A stretch of 64,000 nucleotides of DNA from Steroidobacteraceae bacterium. GTDB taxonomy: Bacteria; Pseudomonadota; Gammaproteobacteria; Steroidobacterales; Steroidobacteraceae. The stretch lies in the NCBI GenBank assembly GCA_019187495.1, contig JABAQN010000022.1, forward strand, positions 105,842 to 169,841. The letters run 5' to 3'. The notes beneath the pieces were generated by a model. The model ran no database searches. It worked only from the letters and a program-made list of their open reading frames with translations, and was not told the origin of the DNA. Positions 54,466-62,714 of the stretch are shown here, one piece after another. The translations under genes were made by a program, and so were the position numbers. The number at the start of each line of letters is the position of its first letter. Positions within the stretch are counted from its first letter, which is position 1.

Positions 54466-55529
54466 CAGCCTCTGCCTTCGACCCGGCGCGCGCGGCCATG
54501 GAACTCGCGGAATTCGCCCGCCGCGCTGCGGAGCTCCTGCCCGCCCTGCGCGCCGCGGGCGACGACCCGGAGGCCGGCTGCGCGCGCGATGCCGTATGGC
54601 GCCGTGACAAGGTCACGCTCTACCGCTACCGCGCCATCGCGCAGCCGAAAGCGCTGCCGCCGCTCCTCATCGTCTTCGCGCTCGTCAATCGACCGTACAT
54701 CCTCGACCTCGCGCCCGACCGCTCGTTGATCCGCGGACTGCTCGCCGCCGGGCTCGATGTCTACCTGATCGACTGGGGTTGCCCCGACGGCGCCGACCGC
54801 GACCTGCGGCTCGCCGACTACATCGACGGCTATCTCGACGGCGCGGTGCGCGAGATACTCGCGACCCACGGCATCGCCTCGCTCAACCTGCTCGGCGTCT
54901 GCCAGGGCGGCACCTTCAGCCTGTGCTACACGGCGCTGCATGGCGACGCCGTGCGCAATCTCGTCACGATGGTCACGCCTGTCGATTTCCGGACACCGGA
55001 GAACCTGCTGTCGCGCTGGGTGGCGGACATCGACATCGACCTGATGGCCGCCGGTGGCAATGTACCGGGGCAGGTGCTGAACAACGCGTTCCTCGCGCTG
55101 CAGCCCTTCCGGCTGACGCAACAGAAATATGTCGATCTCGTGCGCTCGGGCGCCTCGCCCGCGCGGGTGGCCGAATTCCTGCGCATGGAGCGCTGGATCT
55201 TCGACAGCCCGGAACTTCCCGCGGCGCTCTTTCGCGACTACGTGAAGGGGTGTTACCAGGAGAATCGGCTGGTCGCGGGCACGCTGGAGATCGGCGAGCG
55301 AAAGGTGTCGCTGCGCGCGATCACGCAGCCCGTGCTCAACATCTATGCGACGCAGGACCACATCGTGCCGCCGAGCGCGAGCCTGCCGCTCGCGCAGCAC
55401 ATCGCCACGCGGGACTACACCGCGATGCCGGTCGACGTGGGGCATATCGGGATGTACGTGAGCTCGCGGGCGCGCGACACGGTGCCGCCCGCCATCGCGG
55501 CATGGCTCGCGGCGCGGCCGGCGGATTGA
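54462..55529 (+). CDS. phaC: Class III PHA synthase catalytic subunit
   Basis: A 355-residue synthase, the short class III length. The catalytic Cys147 is in GVCQGGT; DFRTPENLLSRW and YATQDHIVPPSASLPLAQHI supply the Asp region, and DVGHIGMYVSS the His. It works in a complex with PhaE, whose gene overlaps by 4 nt. The start is fixed by that overlap; the longer frame from 54204 reads through phaE and is not real. Two synthases of different class in one locus may give copolymer or condition-specific expression. Confidence 0.92.
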   Translation: MTASAFDPARAAMELAEFARRAAELLPALRAAGDDPEAGCARDAVWRRDKVTLYRYRAIAQPKALPPLLIVFALVNRPYILDLAPDRSLIRGLLAAGLDVYLIDWGCPDGADRDLRLADYIDGYLDGAVREILATHGIASLNLLGVCQGGTFSLCYTALHGDAVRNLVTMVTPVDFRTPENLLSRWVADIDIDLMAAGGNVPGQVLNNAFLALQPFRLTQQKYVDLVRSGASPARVAEFLRMERWIFDSPELPAALFRDYVKGCYQENRLVAGTLEIGERKVSLRAITQPVLNIYATQDHIVPPSASLPLAQHIATRDYTAMPVDVGHIGMYVSSRARDTVPPAIAAWLAARPAD

Positions 55530-55566
55530 TTCGCCCCCACGGCACCTTTAGAATTCGCGCCCTCGC

Positions 55567-55641
55567 GGACGGTTAGCTCAGCGGTAGAGCACTGCTTTCA
55601 CACGGCAGGGGTCGCAGGTTCAATCCCTGCACCGTCCACCA
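55567..55641 (+). tRNA. tRNA-Val (anticodon CAC)
   Basis: A 75-nt cloverleaf with encoded CCA. Acceptor GGACGGT/ACCGTCC, D-arm GCTC/GAGC, anticodon stem CTGCT/GGCAG with loop TTCACAC (CAC), T-arm GCAGG-TTCAATC-CCTGC. It starts 38 nt after class III phaC. Phage-related debris lies downstream, but I found no repeated copy of its 3' end. Confidence 0.96.
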
Positions 55642-55766
55642 GAATTGGTGCCGGGGTGGCGCCGTCCATGGCCACACCGAAGCTGTCGGTGAAGCACTCG
55701 GAGACCTAAGGGCCGCCCGCCTTCCGAGTGGCCTATTCGTCTCTTGGCGGCAGTGGTTTACCGCCC

Positions 55767-55783
55767 GTATCGTATAGCGATAC
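55767..55783. promoter_or_regulatory. Inverted repeat at higBA promoter, candidate HigA operator
   Basis: GTATCG and CGATAC are perfect 6-bp arms separated by TATAG. They overlap a -10-like TACAAT at 55781-55786 and end 8 nt before the higB GTG, as for an autorepressor operator. Confidence 0.6.
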
Positions 55784-55791
55784 AATAAGCC

Positions 55792-56070
55792 GTGATCAAG
55801 AGCTTTCGCCATTCCGGAGTCGAGCGGTTCTTTCACCGCGGATCGAAGGCTGGCATTCAACCGAAGCACGCCAATCGGTTGCGATTGCAGCTTGCTCACC
55901 TGGATGCAGCGGTGAGCCCGGCCGATATGAACCTGCCAGGTTGGCGCCTGCATCCGCTCAAAGGCGCGCTGGCGCAGCATTGGGCTGTATGGGTGGATGA
56001 AAACTGGCGGCTCACCTTTCGATTCGAGGGCACTGATGCGGTGCTGGTCGACTACCAGGACTATCACTGA
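55792..56070 (+). CDS. higB: HigB-type RelE-superfamily toxin
   Basis: A 92-residue protein from a GTG start, with the family opening IKSFRHSGVERFF and a core LPGWRLHPLKGALAQHWAVWVDENWRLTFRFEGTDAVLVDYQDYH, in which the C-terminal aromatic His ending is typical. It is a ribosome-dependent mRNA interferase. It is followed after 11 nt by its antitoxin gene higA: toxin first is the normal HigBA order. Confidence 0.92.
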   Translation: MIKSFRHSGVERFFHRGSKAGIQPKHANRLRLQLAHLDAAVSPADMNLPGWRLHPLKGALAQHWAVWVDENWRLTFRFEGTDAVLVDYQDYH

Positions 56071-56081
56071 GGACATCTGAC

Positions 56082-56381
56082 ATGACACGTATGCATAACC
56101 CCCCGCATCCCGGCGAAGTCCTGCGGGACACCGTCCTGCGCGCGGATGGTGGACTCACTGTGACGGAATTTGCCAAGCGGCTCGGTGTCTCCCGCGTTGC
56201 GCTCTCGCGCGTCATCAACGCTCGCGCGGCGGTGAGCGCCGAGCTGGCGATCCGGCTCGCCGCAGCCCTCGGAGGTTCTCCGGAAGTCTGGATGCGCCTG
56301 CAGGTGGCCTATGACCTTTGGCACGCGCGGAAGAAGCGGCGCCCGAAGATTCAGCCGATCGAGTCTCTGCGGGCTGCGTGA
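56082..56381 (+). CDS. higA: HigA-type XRE-family antitoxin
   Basis: A 99-residue helix-turn-helix protein (NPPHPGEVLRDTVLRADGGLTVTEFAKRLGVSRVALSRVINARAAVSAELAIRLAAALGGSPEVWMRLQ). It neutralises HigB and should bind the inverted repeat upstream. The stop at 56381 is followed by phage-derived sequence on the other strand. The N-terminal GEVLR motif matches the VapI/HigA group. Confidence 0.93.
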   Translation: MTRMHNPPHPGEVLRDTVLRADGGLTVTEFAKRLGVSRVALSRVINARAAVSAELAIRLAAALGGSPEVWMRLQVAYDLWHARKKRRPKIQPIESLRAA

Positions 56382-56451
56382 TCGGCCTCGAGATCCGAAG
56401 GCAAGTCCCGCTCGCAAGACCGGCGAGGAGGCAAGAAAGGCGATTCTCGCG

Positions 56452-57013
56452 CTATCCGATCACGAGCGCGATCTGATACGTGCTCGCGTAGGGCTGCGGC
56501 AGTACGCCGATCACGATGCCCTGGCGTGCCCCGAGCATCATCTCGGCGAAGTTACCGCACGGCACGGTCGAGCAATCGCTCGAGGTGCCGACGGCCTGAA
56601 TCACCAGGATGCTGGTCGTCTCGAGCTGCGGGATCGCGCTCACGCGCGCCGGGGCGACGAACGGCTGATTGTCCGTCGCCTTGAGCTTGCCGAGCTGCCC
56701 GCCGGTACGCGGCGCGAATCGCGGTCAGTGCATCGACGAACAGGTCATAGTTCGTGATGGCCGCGCCGTTGTCGCCCATACTCACGCTCGAGATACCGGA
56801 GGTGCCGAAGAGCCTGAGCGGTTCGGCGCCGCTGCCGCTGCCCATGAGCGCCGGGCGGTCGAGTTCGAGCGCGAGCGCATTCTGGAGCAATGCGGAGAGC
56901 TGCGCGTCGATATTCGGCGCATCCTGGGCGAGCTCGCACGACACCACGACCATGCAGCGCAGTGTTTTTGCGATGAGCGACACGGCGTCGAAGGTCGGGT
57001 CGGTCAGCGTCAT
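56452..57013 (-). pseudogene. HK97-type phage major capsid protein remnant
   Basis: On the minus strand a frame beginning MTLTDPTFDAVSLIAKTLRCMVVVSCELAQDA and continuing ALALELDRPALMGSGSGAEPLRLFGTSG and YDLFVDALTAIRAA is the middle of an HK97-type capsid protein. A frameshift then occurs near 56700; a second frame resumes with GGQLGKLKATDNQPFVAPARV and SAIPQLETTSILVIQAVGTSSDC, ending GVLPQPYASTYQIALVIG and a stop at 56452. The N-terminal half and the last strand are missing. The remnant is flanked by the perfect inverted repeat at 57036 on one side and higA on the other. No other phage gene is visible, so it is a degraded piece of a prophage. Confidence 0.8.
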
Positions 57014-57035
57014 CGACCCATGCGCCCGAATGCTC

Positions 57036-57111
57036 GGTGCCGGGTTTTCGGTTGTTCGGTTATTGCCGCCGTTCGGCGCGGCAATAACCGAACAACCGAA
57101 AACCCGGCACC
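57036..57111. repeat. Perfect 34-bp inverted repeat with 8-nt loop
   Basis: 57036-57069 is exactly the reverse complement of 57078-57111 and the loop is CGTTCGGC. The arms begin GGTGCCGGGTTTTCGGTTG. The left arm adjoins the capsid remnant and the right arm is 5 nt after the DUF488 gene's stop. A near-identical half-copy lies in the nucleotidyltransferase gene (39722-39750). It could be a dispersed REP-like repeat, a bidirectional terminator or a transposable relic. No T tract follows the stem. Confidence 0.92.
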
Positions 57112-57116
57112 AGGCT

Positions 57117-57695
57117 TCACGCCCGGGTTCGTGGCGCATACGTCAACTTCCCCCGCACGACCCGCGCCGGCGCCGTGAACGGATGCGCCACCGCGTGCTT
57201 CGCATCCATGATGTGGATGACCTCGAAGCCGCGGACACGCAGCACATCTGCGATCAGCGATCGATGACAGCGCCACCACACGGCCTCGGCGCACATCACG
57301 ACGGTACGCAGGCGGGCGCAAAGCGCCAGCAGTTCGCGCAGGCCGCCGGCAAATTCGGCACTCGAAATATGGTCGGCGTAACCGCGAAACGAGGCGTTTC
57401 GCCATGCGGTGTTGGGAGAATCCGGCCGGGCACGACGCCTGCCTCCGAGCGCCGGCAACCAGTGGTTGGCGATGCCCGCGCCCGACAGTGCCGTGCCCAA
57501 CGTGTCGGGTGCGTACTGCGGATTGCGGCGCGAGCCCGGGAAGCGCCGCACGTCGGCAACGGCTTCGATCCGGAACTGCGCGAGCAGCGCGAGGAATTCA
57601 GCCAGCGGCCGGGTCGAATGGCCGATCGTCCAGATCGTCGGACCCGCGACTTTCCGCTTCGCGGTTGCGCGGCGCTTGTGCGACGGGGCAGGCAC
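57117..57695 (-). CDS. DUF488-family protein
   Basis: A 192-residue protein of the DUF488 family: TIWTIGHSTRPLAEFLALL, VADVRRFPGSRRNPQY, WRNASFRGYADHI and VVMCAEAVWWRCHRSLIADVL with the conserved Cys, Trp, Arg and His. Family function is not established; a nucleic-acid-related or stress role is only speculative. The N-terminus has a basic stretch (MPAPSHKRRATAKRK). It follows the DUF2945 gene by 3 nt, in one operon with transaldolase. Confidence 0.85.
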   Translation of the reverse strand: MPAPSHKRRATAKRKVAGPTIWTIGHSTRPLAEFLALLAQFRIEAVADVRRFPGSRRNPQYAPDTLGTALSGAGIANHWLPALGGRRRARPDSPNTAWRNASFRGYADHISSAEFAGGLRELLALCARLRTVVMCAEAVWWRCHRSLIADVLRVRGFEVIHIMDAKHAVAHPFTAPARVVRGKLTYAPRTRA

Positions 57696-57698
57696 TGT

Positions 57699-57911
57699 TC
57701 ACGGAATCTTGTGGAGCGCGCTGCCCTTGTGCATGGCGATGTGATCGGTCTTGTCGCTGTGGATCTCGTACTGCGGCTCGTCCCGGCTGGCATGCCGCGG
57801 GTGTCCCTTGTACTCCGTATCGCGCGTGTGCACTTTGATGATCCTGCCGCTCACGAAACCGGCCTCGGAATTCCAGCGGACGTGATCACCGACTTTGAAT
57901 TGCGCGCTCAT
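57699..57911 (-). CDS. DUF2945-family small protein
   Basis: A 70-residue protein (FKVGDHVRWNSEAGFVSGRIIKVHTRDTEYKG, then HASRDEPQYEIHSDKTDHIAMHKGSALHKI) of the DUF2945 (Tudor-like, hypervirulence-associated) family. It is an SH3-like fold by family. It overlaps the transaldolase stop by 26 nt and is followed by DUF488 after 3 nt. Its role is unknown; such genes often sit with other stress-related genes. Confidence 0.85.
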   Translation of the reverse strand: MSAQFKVGDHVRWNSEAGFVSGRIIKVHTRDTEYKGHPRHASRDEPQYEIHSDKTDHIAMHKGSALHKIP

Positions 57912-58983
57912 CGTGCATGTTCTCCTTGGCAGCGATACGCCGCAGCAGTTCCGCCCACGATTTCACGAATGCCTGCGCGCCCTCGCGCTGCAGTTGCGCC
58001 GCGAGCCGGTCGACATCGATGGCCGCCGCGGCAAAGCGCGCCAGCACGTCTTCCGCATCACCGCCGTCTTCCCTCAGCGTCCCCTCGAGCCGGCCATGCG
58101 CCGCGAAGGCGCGCAGTGTCTTCTCGGGGATCGTGGCGATCGTGTCGGGAGCCGCCAGGGCCTCGATGTAGAGCGTATCCGGCGCTGCCGGGTCCTTGGT
58201 TCCGGTGCTCGCCCAGAGGAGCCGCTGCGGGCGTGCGCCACTCGCCGCGAGCTTGCGCCAGCGCGCAGAAGTCAGCAGTTCGCGATAGGCGCGATAGGTG
58301 CGCGCGGCGACCGCGATGCCGAGGCGGTTGCGCAGTTCAGCCGGCGCGCTCGTGCCCACGGCCTTGTCCCAGCGACTGACGAACAGCGACGCAACCGAGC
58401 TGACGCGCGGATCGAGACCCGCACCGATGCGCCGCTCGATGCCGCGCAGGTATGCCTGCGCGGCGGCGAGGTATTGCTCGCGGGAAAAAAGCAGCGTCAC
58501 ATTGATCGGCACGCCCGCGAAAATGGACTGCTCGATGGCGGGGATTCCGGCCGGTGTACCTGGAATCTTGACGTACAGATTCGGCCGGCCCGCCTGCCGG
58601 AAGATTCGTGCCGCGGCGGCAACACTGCCCGCCGTGTCCGCCGCCAGCAGCGGCGATATCTCCATCGACACCCAGCCGTCGCTGCCATTCGTGGCGTCGA
58701 AGATCGGCCGCAAGAGGTCCGCCGCCCGCCGCAGGTCGTCGAGGGCCAGTTCCACGAACAGCGCCTCGCCCGTTATTCCTGCCGCCGATTTCTCGCGGAT
58801 ATCAGCGTCGTAGGCGGCCGTGCCCCCGATCGCCTGGTCGAAGATCGTCGGGTTCGAAGTGAGGCCCGTGACCGAGAATTCGTCGATGTAGCGGCGCAGC
58901 GTTCCGTTGTCGACGATCTCGCGCGTGATGTTGTCGAGCCAGAGACTCTGGCCGAGATCATGCAGTTGTCTGGTCCTGCCCAA
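57886..58983 (-). CDS. tal: Transaldolase
   Basis: A 365-residue enzyme of the non-oxidative pentose phosphate pathway, transferring a dihydroxyacetone unit between sugar phosphates. SLWLDNITREIVDNGTLRRYIDE, VTGLTSNPTIFDQAI, VSMEISPLLAADT and NLYVKIPGTPAGIPAIE contain the Asp, Glu and Schiff-base Lys positions of the family; INVTLLFSREQYL and VSSVASLFVSRWDKAV follow. The length is that of the single-domain, TIGR00876-like group. It is the first gene of the tal-DUF2945-DUF488 operon. Confidence 0.93.
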   Translation of the reverse strand: MGRTRQLHDLGQSLWLDNITREIVDNGTLRRYIDEFSVTGLTSNPTIFDQAIGGTAAYDADIREKSAAGITGEALFVELALDDLRRAADLLRPIFDATNGSDGWVSMEISPLLAADTAGSVAAAARIFRQAGRPNLYVKIPGTPAGIPAIEQSIFAGVPINVTLLFSREQYLAAAQAYLRGIERRIGAGLDPRVSSVASLFVSRWDKAVGTSAPAELRNRLGIAVAARTYRAYRELLTSARWRKLAASGARPQRLLWASTGTKDPAAPDTLYIEALAAPDTIATIPEKTLRAFAAHGRLEGTLREDGGDAEDVLARFAAAAIDVDRLAAQLQREGAQAFVKSWAELLRRIAAKENMHDERAIQSR

Positions 58984-59093
58984 CGCCGCTCCTGCTCCGG
59001 GGCCGATGTACGCCTCGATGCAAGGTAGCCGGCGAAGCCGCTTCCAACAAGCGAAGAATTATCGCCCTCGCGATCGGATTCCCCGATACGAAA

Positions 59094-59861
59094 TCACCGC
59101 GCCTGCGAGCGAGCGCCCCGCACACCCCGCCACGCGAGGTAAATGCCCGCCGCGAACGCGAGATACGTGCCGAACCCGAGCGAAACCGCCTTGCGCATTT
59201 CCGCGGCGAACTCTTCCGCGCCTTCCGGCACGTCGGGCATCTTCGACCAGGCGATGATCAGCACGAGCAGCATCAACGCGAGCGGCGCCGCCATGCCAAA
59301 GGCGGCGCGCGGATGGCTCCAGACCTGCGGCAGGAACACCGCGAGCAGGGACACGAAGCACAGGAGTCCATAAATGCCGGTGCTGCCCCCGCCCATGGCC
59401 GCCATGCCGCCGCTGTTCAGGAACTTCAGGCCCTGCCAGAACGTGACCGAGTTCTTGCCCATGAAGCCGAGATCGGCGGACACCGCGGGCAGGAAGAACC
59501 AGCCGATGATCAACGCGAGCAGCGCGCCGAGCACCGGATAGCCGATGCGCTTCGCGTACTCCTGCAGCACCGGGAGCCCCTTCGCCTGGAACTCGGCGGC
59601 GAACTGCTTTGCCGATTCCTGCGCCGCACCGAGCGCCTGTGCGGCCTGCTCGCCGGCGAGCCCCGATGTGCTCACGGTACGCAAGGCGACAACACCGCCT
59701 GCGTCGTCGAAATCGACATCGACCGCCATGTTGGCCTTGGGTGCGACCCCCGACTGCCACATGCCCTCGAGCCGGAATGTGTATTGCTTGCCGTCCACGA
59801 ACACGAGCCCGTCGCCCGCACTCGTATCGCGCAAAATGCGCCCACGCTTCGTCATTGCCAT
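59094..59861 (-). CDS. Membrane protein of unknown function with N-terminal beta domain
   Basis: A 255-residue protein. Residues 1-70 are soluble, beta-rich (GRILRDTSAGDGLVFVDGKQYTFRL and ANMAVDVDFDDAGGVVALRTV), resembling an OB-like or cold-shock-like fold; then an Ala/Gln-rich linker and four hydrophobic segments in the C-terminal half. I do not recognise a family. It is the last gene of the minus-strand run starting at 62971, separated by 48 nt from the gene upstream. Confidence 0.6.
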   Translation of the reverse strand: MAMTKRGRILRDTSAGDGLVFVDGKQYTFRLEGMWQSGVAPKANMAVDVDFDDAGGVVALRTVSTSGLAGEQAAQALGAAQESAKQFAAEFQAKGLPVLQEYAKRIGYPVLGALLALIIGWFFLPAVSADLGFMGKNSVTFWQGLKFLNSGGMAAMGGGSTGIYGLLCFVSLLAVFLPQVWSHPRAAFGMAAPLALMLLVLIIAWSKMPDVPEGAEEFAAEMRKAVSLGFGTYLAFAAGIYLAWRGVRGARSQAR

Positions 59862-59909
59862 AAATCCCCCGCTCTTGTTGTTTCGTGATCGGACTCAGGC
59901 GGCCGCAGG

Positions 59910-61121
59910 CTAGTGCCTTTTCAGCTTCCTGAAAAGGTCTATCACTTCCGTGGCGACATCCTGCGCCTGCGCTGCTGAAGAAGTCACATTCGCACCGCCG
60001 CCTGCAGCATCGAGACCCGTGACAACCCCGAGTCCCGCCGCAACGCCCGATGGGCCTCCCGCGGTGAGATTCCGGAAGTTCACGCTGTTCTCGCGCACCG
60101 TGCGCACCTGCTGGCCCGGCAGGATCTCGAGCTCATCGATCACCACGTCGAACCCCCAGGCGGATCCGATCGGCGGGTGGGCGCTGTAGCGGATCAGGTT
60201 GAAGGTCGCGTTGCGGCTCTGCCCGGGTGCGAGCGCGAACTGCGTGTCGGCGCTGCGCCCGGACACATGGCCCATGCCCTTGACGCTCGTATCGTGGCTG
60301 CCGGGGCGCCCCCAGTAGAACTGGTTGCCGAAATTGTCGATGCCGCTGCTCGAGCCGCTCTTGTAGGCGAGGATGATCGGCCGCCCGCTGACGTTGCGGA
60401 AGCGGACGTTGATCGCGATCGACTGGTTGCGTGCGCCGGGCGTCATCGCCGTCGAAGTCAGCTGCTGCACTTCAGCGACGAATGCGCCGGCGTTGTAGCA
60501 GCGTGCGGCGCCACCACACGGATCCGCCACCGGCATCGGCGCCGCCGCCGGCACACCCGCCGCCTGCGTGGCCGCGCCCGCTGTCCGCACGACGGCGCTG
60601 CCCGCGCCCTCGGCGAGCTTCGCGAAATGCAGTGCGTGTTCGACGCCGAGCCGGAACTGGTCCGCATTCACCGCGTTGATCTCGCGGATCGCGAGATCGA
60701 GATCGTAGCTCACGCCGACGATCGAACGCCCCGGTTCCCATACCAGTTCGAAGCGCGTGTCGGCCGCCTCGCCGGGCTGCAGCGTGAACTTGGGGTCGAA
60801 GTTGCCGCCGGAAATCATGCCGATGCCCCGCACGGCCTGCGGGTTCGCGACGACGTAGCGATTGCCCTGCTCGTCCATCGCAAGGCCCGAATCACCGACA
60901 TAACCGAGCGTGAGCGGCCTGGTCGTCAGGTTGCGGAAATTCACCGTGACGGTCAGCACGCGGTAGCGGCCGCTCTTGCTGACACGGAAATTGGTGACAC
61001 TCGCGGCGAAGCTGCGTGTCGCTTCGCAGTGGCTCTGCCCGGCGCAGCCGTCGGCGGCCGGCGCCGCGAGCGGCAGCATGGCAAACGCCATCAAGGCAAG
61101 CAGTGTCTTCATGTCCATCAC
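59910..61121 (-). CDS. Exported protein with duplicated domain, unknown
   Basis: A 403-residue protein with a signal peptide (MMDMKTLLALMAFAMLPLAAPAA) and two copies of a domain: residues about 30-155 (VNFRNLTTRPLTLGYVGDSGLAMDEQGNRYV, GIGMISGGNFDPKFTLQPGEA) and about 195-340 (VRFRNVSGRPIILAYKSGSSSGIDNFGNQFYWG, GMGHVSGRSADTQFALAPGQS). Each copy begins with a Cys pair (GCAGQSHC; DPCGGAARC). I do not know the family. It starts 4 nt after the preceding gene's stop. Export is clear; function is not. Confidence 0.65.
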   Translation of the reverse strand: MMDMKTLLALMAFAMLPLAAPAADGCAGQSHCEATRSFAASVTNFRVSKSGRYRVLTVTVNFRNLTTRPLTLGYVGDSGLAMDEQGNRYVVANPQAVRGIGMISGGNFDPKFTLQPGEAADTRFELVWEPGRSIVGVSYDLDLAIREINAVNADQFRLGVEHALHFAKLAEGAGSAVVRTAGAATQAAGVPAAAPMPVADPCGGAARCYNAGAFVAEVQQLTSTAMTPGARNQSIAINVRFRNVSGRPIILAYKSGSSSGIDNFGNQFYWGRPGSHDTSVKGMGHVSGRSADTQFALAPGQSRNATFNLIRYSAHPPIGSAWGFDVVIDELEILPGQQVRTVRENSVNFRNLTAGGPSGVAAGLGVVTGLDAAGGGANVTSSAAQAQDVATEVIDLFRKLKRH

Positions 61122-61125
61122 CTCG

Positions 61126-62316
61126 TCATTTGCCTGGTACTGGCGTGGCCGCGGCCCACGCCGTGTCGGTCAGCGTCAGATCGAGCACCCCGGCGTCGAC
61201 GCCGCTCATGCCGATGGTGAGCGAGTTTCCGTAGGGGTCGATCCGCAGTTCGAGACCGGGGCCGAGCGCAGCGTCGCGGGTTCCCCAGCTGAGTTCGGGC
61301 GTGCTGCCGCCGCTCACGGACGCCACCGGCCCGAAGCGCGCGATGGCGGCCTCGCGCGCCTGGTCGTAATCGAAGCGCGGCAGCACCTGCTCGATGCGCA
61401 CCTGGCGCACGATGCCGTCCTTGTCATAGTAGGCGCGCAGGCACACATCCCCGGGCGCCGGCTCGCGATCGTGGCTCGCCGGCACGTAGATGCAATCCAT
61501 CAGGTCGAGTTCGATCGAGCCGGCGAAGCGCGGATCGCTGTCTTCCCGCGGCCCGCGCGCCGAGCGCTCGGGCTTGCGATAAAGGCGCGTGATCGCCGCT
61601 TCCATCTCGTCGGCGGACACGCCGACGCGCAGGCCGCCGGCATCGACCGCGAGCGGATCGAACGCCGCCCGGGGCGCGGCCGGCGCGGCCGCGAGATCGG
61701 GCGTCTGGAGCACGCTGCCGTCGCCGTCGAGCTCCTGCACGGAATCGAGCACGGCGCGCACCACGTACTGGCCGTCGACGGCGCCGGCCGGATCACAGTC
61801 ACCGACGACGTGGAACTTCACGCGCGTCACCACCGCGCGATTGCCGTCGCGCATGATGCGCGCATCGAACGCGCGCGCTTCCTCCTTCGGCATGCGGATC
61901 GCGCGCGCCTGCTCCGCGTTCGCGAACACCACGCGGTACTCGTTGCCGTTGAAGCGCACGGGCATGTAGGAGCCGGGTTCGAAGATCGCGATCGAGAACT
62001 CGCCGCGGTCGTGGTCGTAGTCGCTGATCGAGTTCTGGATGTCGGTCGCGAACTCGACGCTGTCGCTCGCGGCGTCGAACACCGCCCGCTCGCGCGCGAT
62101 CTCCTGCTTCAGCACGTCGGGCCGGTCGAAGCCCGAGGCCCGTGCGACGACGTTTGTTCCCGCGGCATACCGCTCGAAGTCGAAGGGCTTGCCGGCGAGC
62201 TTGTGATACGTAAGCGCGAGCTGCTCGGGGTCGAAATCACGGCCGGCGGCGAGGGCGAGCGGCGCGAGCATCCACAATGCGGCGATCCGCGCCAGGGTTC
62301 CTGCGTGAATCATCAC
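61126..62316 (-). CDS. Exported protein, DUF4852-like
   Basis: A 396-residue protein with a signal peptide of about 23 residues. Near the N-terminus it has ALTYHKLAGKPFDFERYAAG, resembling the DUF4852 family, and then FNGNEYRVVFANAEQARAIRM. The rest is Asp/Ala-rich with two Cys pairs (GDCDPAG, MDCIYVP), perhaps disulfide-bonded in the periplasm. It overlaps the lipoprotein gene at 62313 by 4 nt. No enzyme motif was recognised. Confidence 0.65.
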   Translation of the reverse strand: MMIHAGTLARIAALWMLAPLALAAGRDFDPEQLALTYHKLAGKPFDFERYAAGTNVVARASGFDRPDVLKQEIARERAVFDAASDSVEFATDIQNSISDYDHDRGEFSIAIFEPGSYMPVRFNGNEYRVVFANAEQARAIRMPKEEARAFDARIMRDGNRAVVTRVKFHVVGDCDPAGAVDGQYVVRAVLDSVQELDGDGSVLQTPDLAAAPAAPRAAFDPLAVDAGGLRVGVSADEMEAAITRLYRKPERSARGPREDSDPRFAGSIELDLMDCIYVPASHDREPAPGDVCLRAYYDKDGIVRQVRIEQVLPRFDYDQAREAAIARFGPVASVSGGSTPELSWGTRDAALGPGLELRIDPYGNSLTIGMSGVDAGVLDLTLTDTAWAAATPVPGK

Positions 62317-62714
62317 TTCTCCTTTGGCGCTTCGTACTTGCGCAGCGGTGCGCGCTGGCCGCTCGAGAACACGAGGATCGGCTGCGCGCCCTGCGCCTCG
62401 ATGCGCAGCGCGAGGCCGCCGGCGAGACGCGCCGAGGTGACCGCCCCCTCGGCTTTCGCCGTCTCGAGGCGCGTGGTCGCGGTGTAGATCTCATCGTCTT
62501 TCAGCACGAAGCGCTGCACGCCGTTCAGGAAGGCGAGCACCTGTGCATCGGGCGGCGCGGCGGGATCGACCCTCCAGACCTCGCCGCGTGAAGTCGGCAT
62601 GCTCGCGGCCGAAGGATTGGCGGCATCGCCGGGCGCACTGCCGCCGCAAGCCGCGAGGGCGAGCAGCAGGGCCGCCGCCGTGAGCCGCAGCGCCAGGGTC
62701 GAAGCCGCGCTCAT
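62313..62714 (-). CDS. Small lipoprotein, unknown
   Basis: A 133-residue protein. The Met at 62714 gives a lipoprotein signal with Cys23 in LAAC; the longer frame from 62792 would place this deep inside. The mature part (FLNGVQRFVLKDDEIYTATTRLET, then LRIEAQGAQPILVFSSGQRAPL) is unrecognised. It overlaps the next lipoprotein by 4 nt and the DUF4852-like gene by 4 nt, so the run is translationally coupled. Confidence 0.7.
   Translation of the reverse strand: MSAASTLALRLTAAALLLALAACGGSAPGDAANPSAASMPTSRGEVWRVDPAAPPDAQVLAFLNGVQRFVLKDDEIYTATTRLETAKAEGAVTSARLAGGLALRIEAQGAQPILVFSSGQRAPLRKYEAPKEK

Noticed and set aside
55567..57120. Integrated element bounded by tRNA-Val att repeats
   Set aside because: No copy of the tRNA 3' end was found downstream within the window, and no integrase is present.
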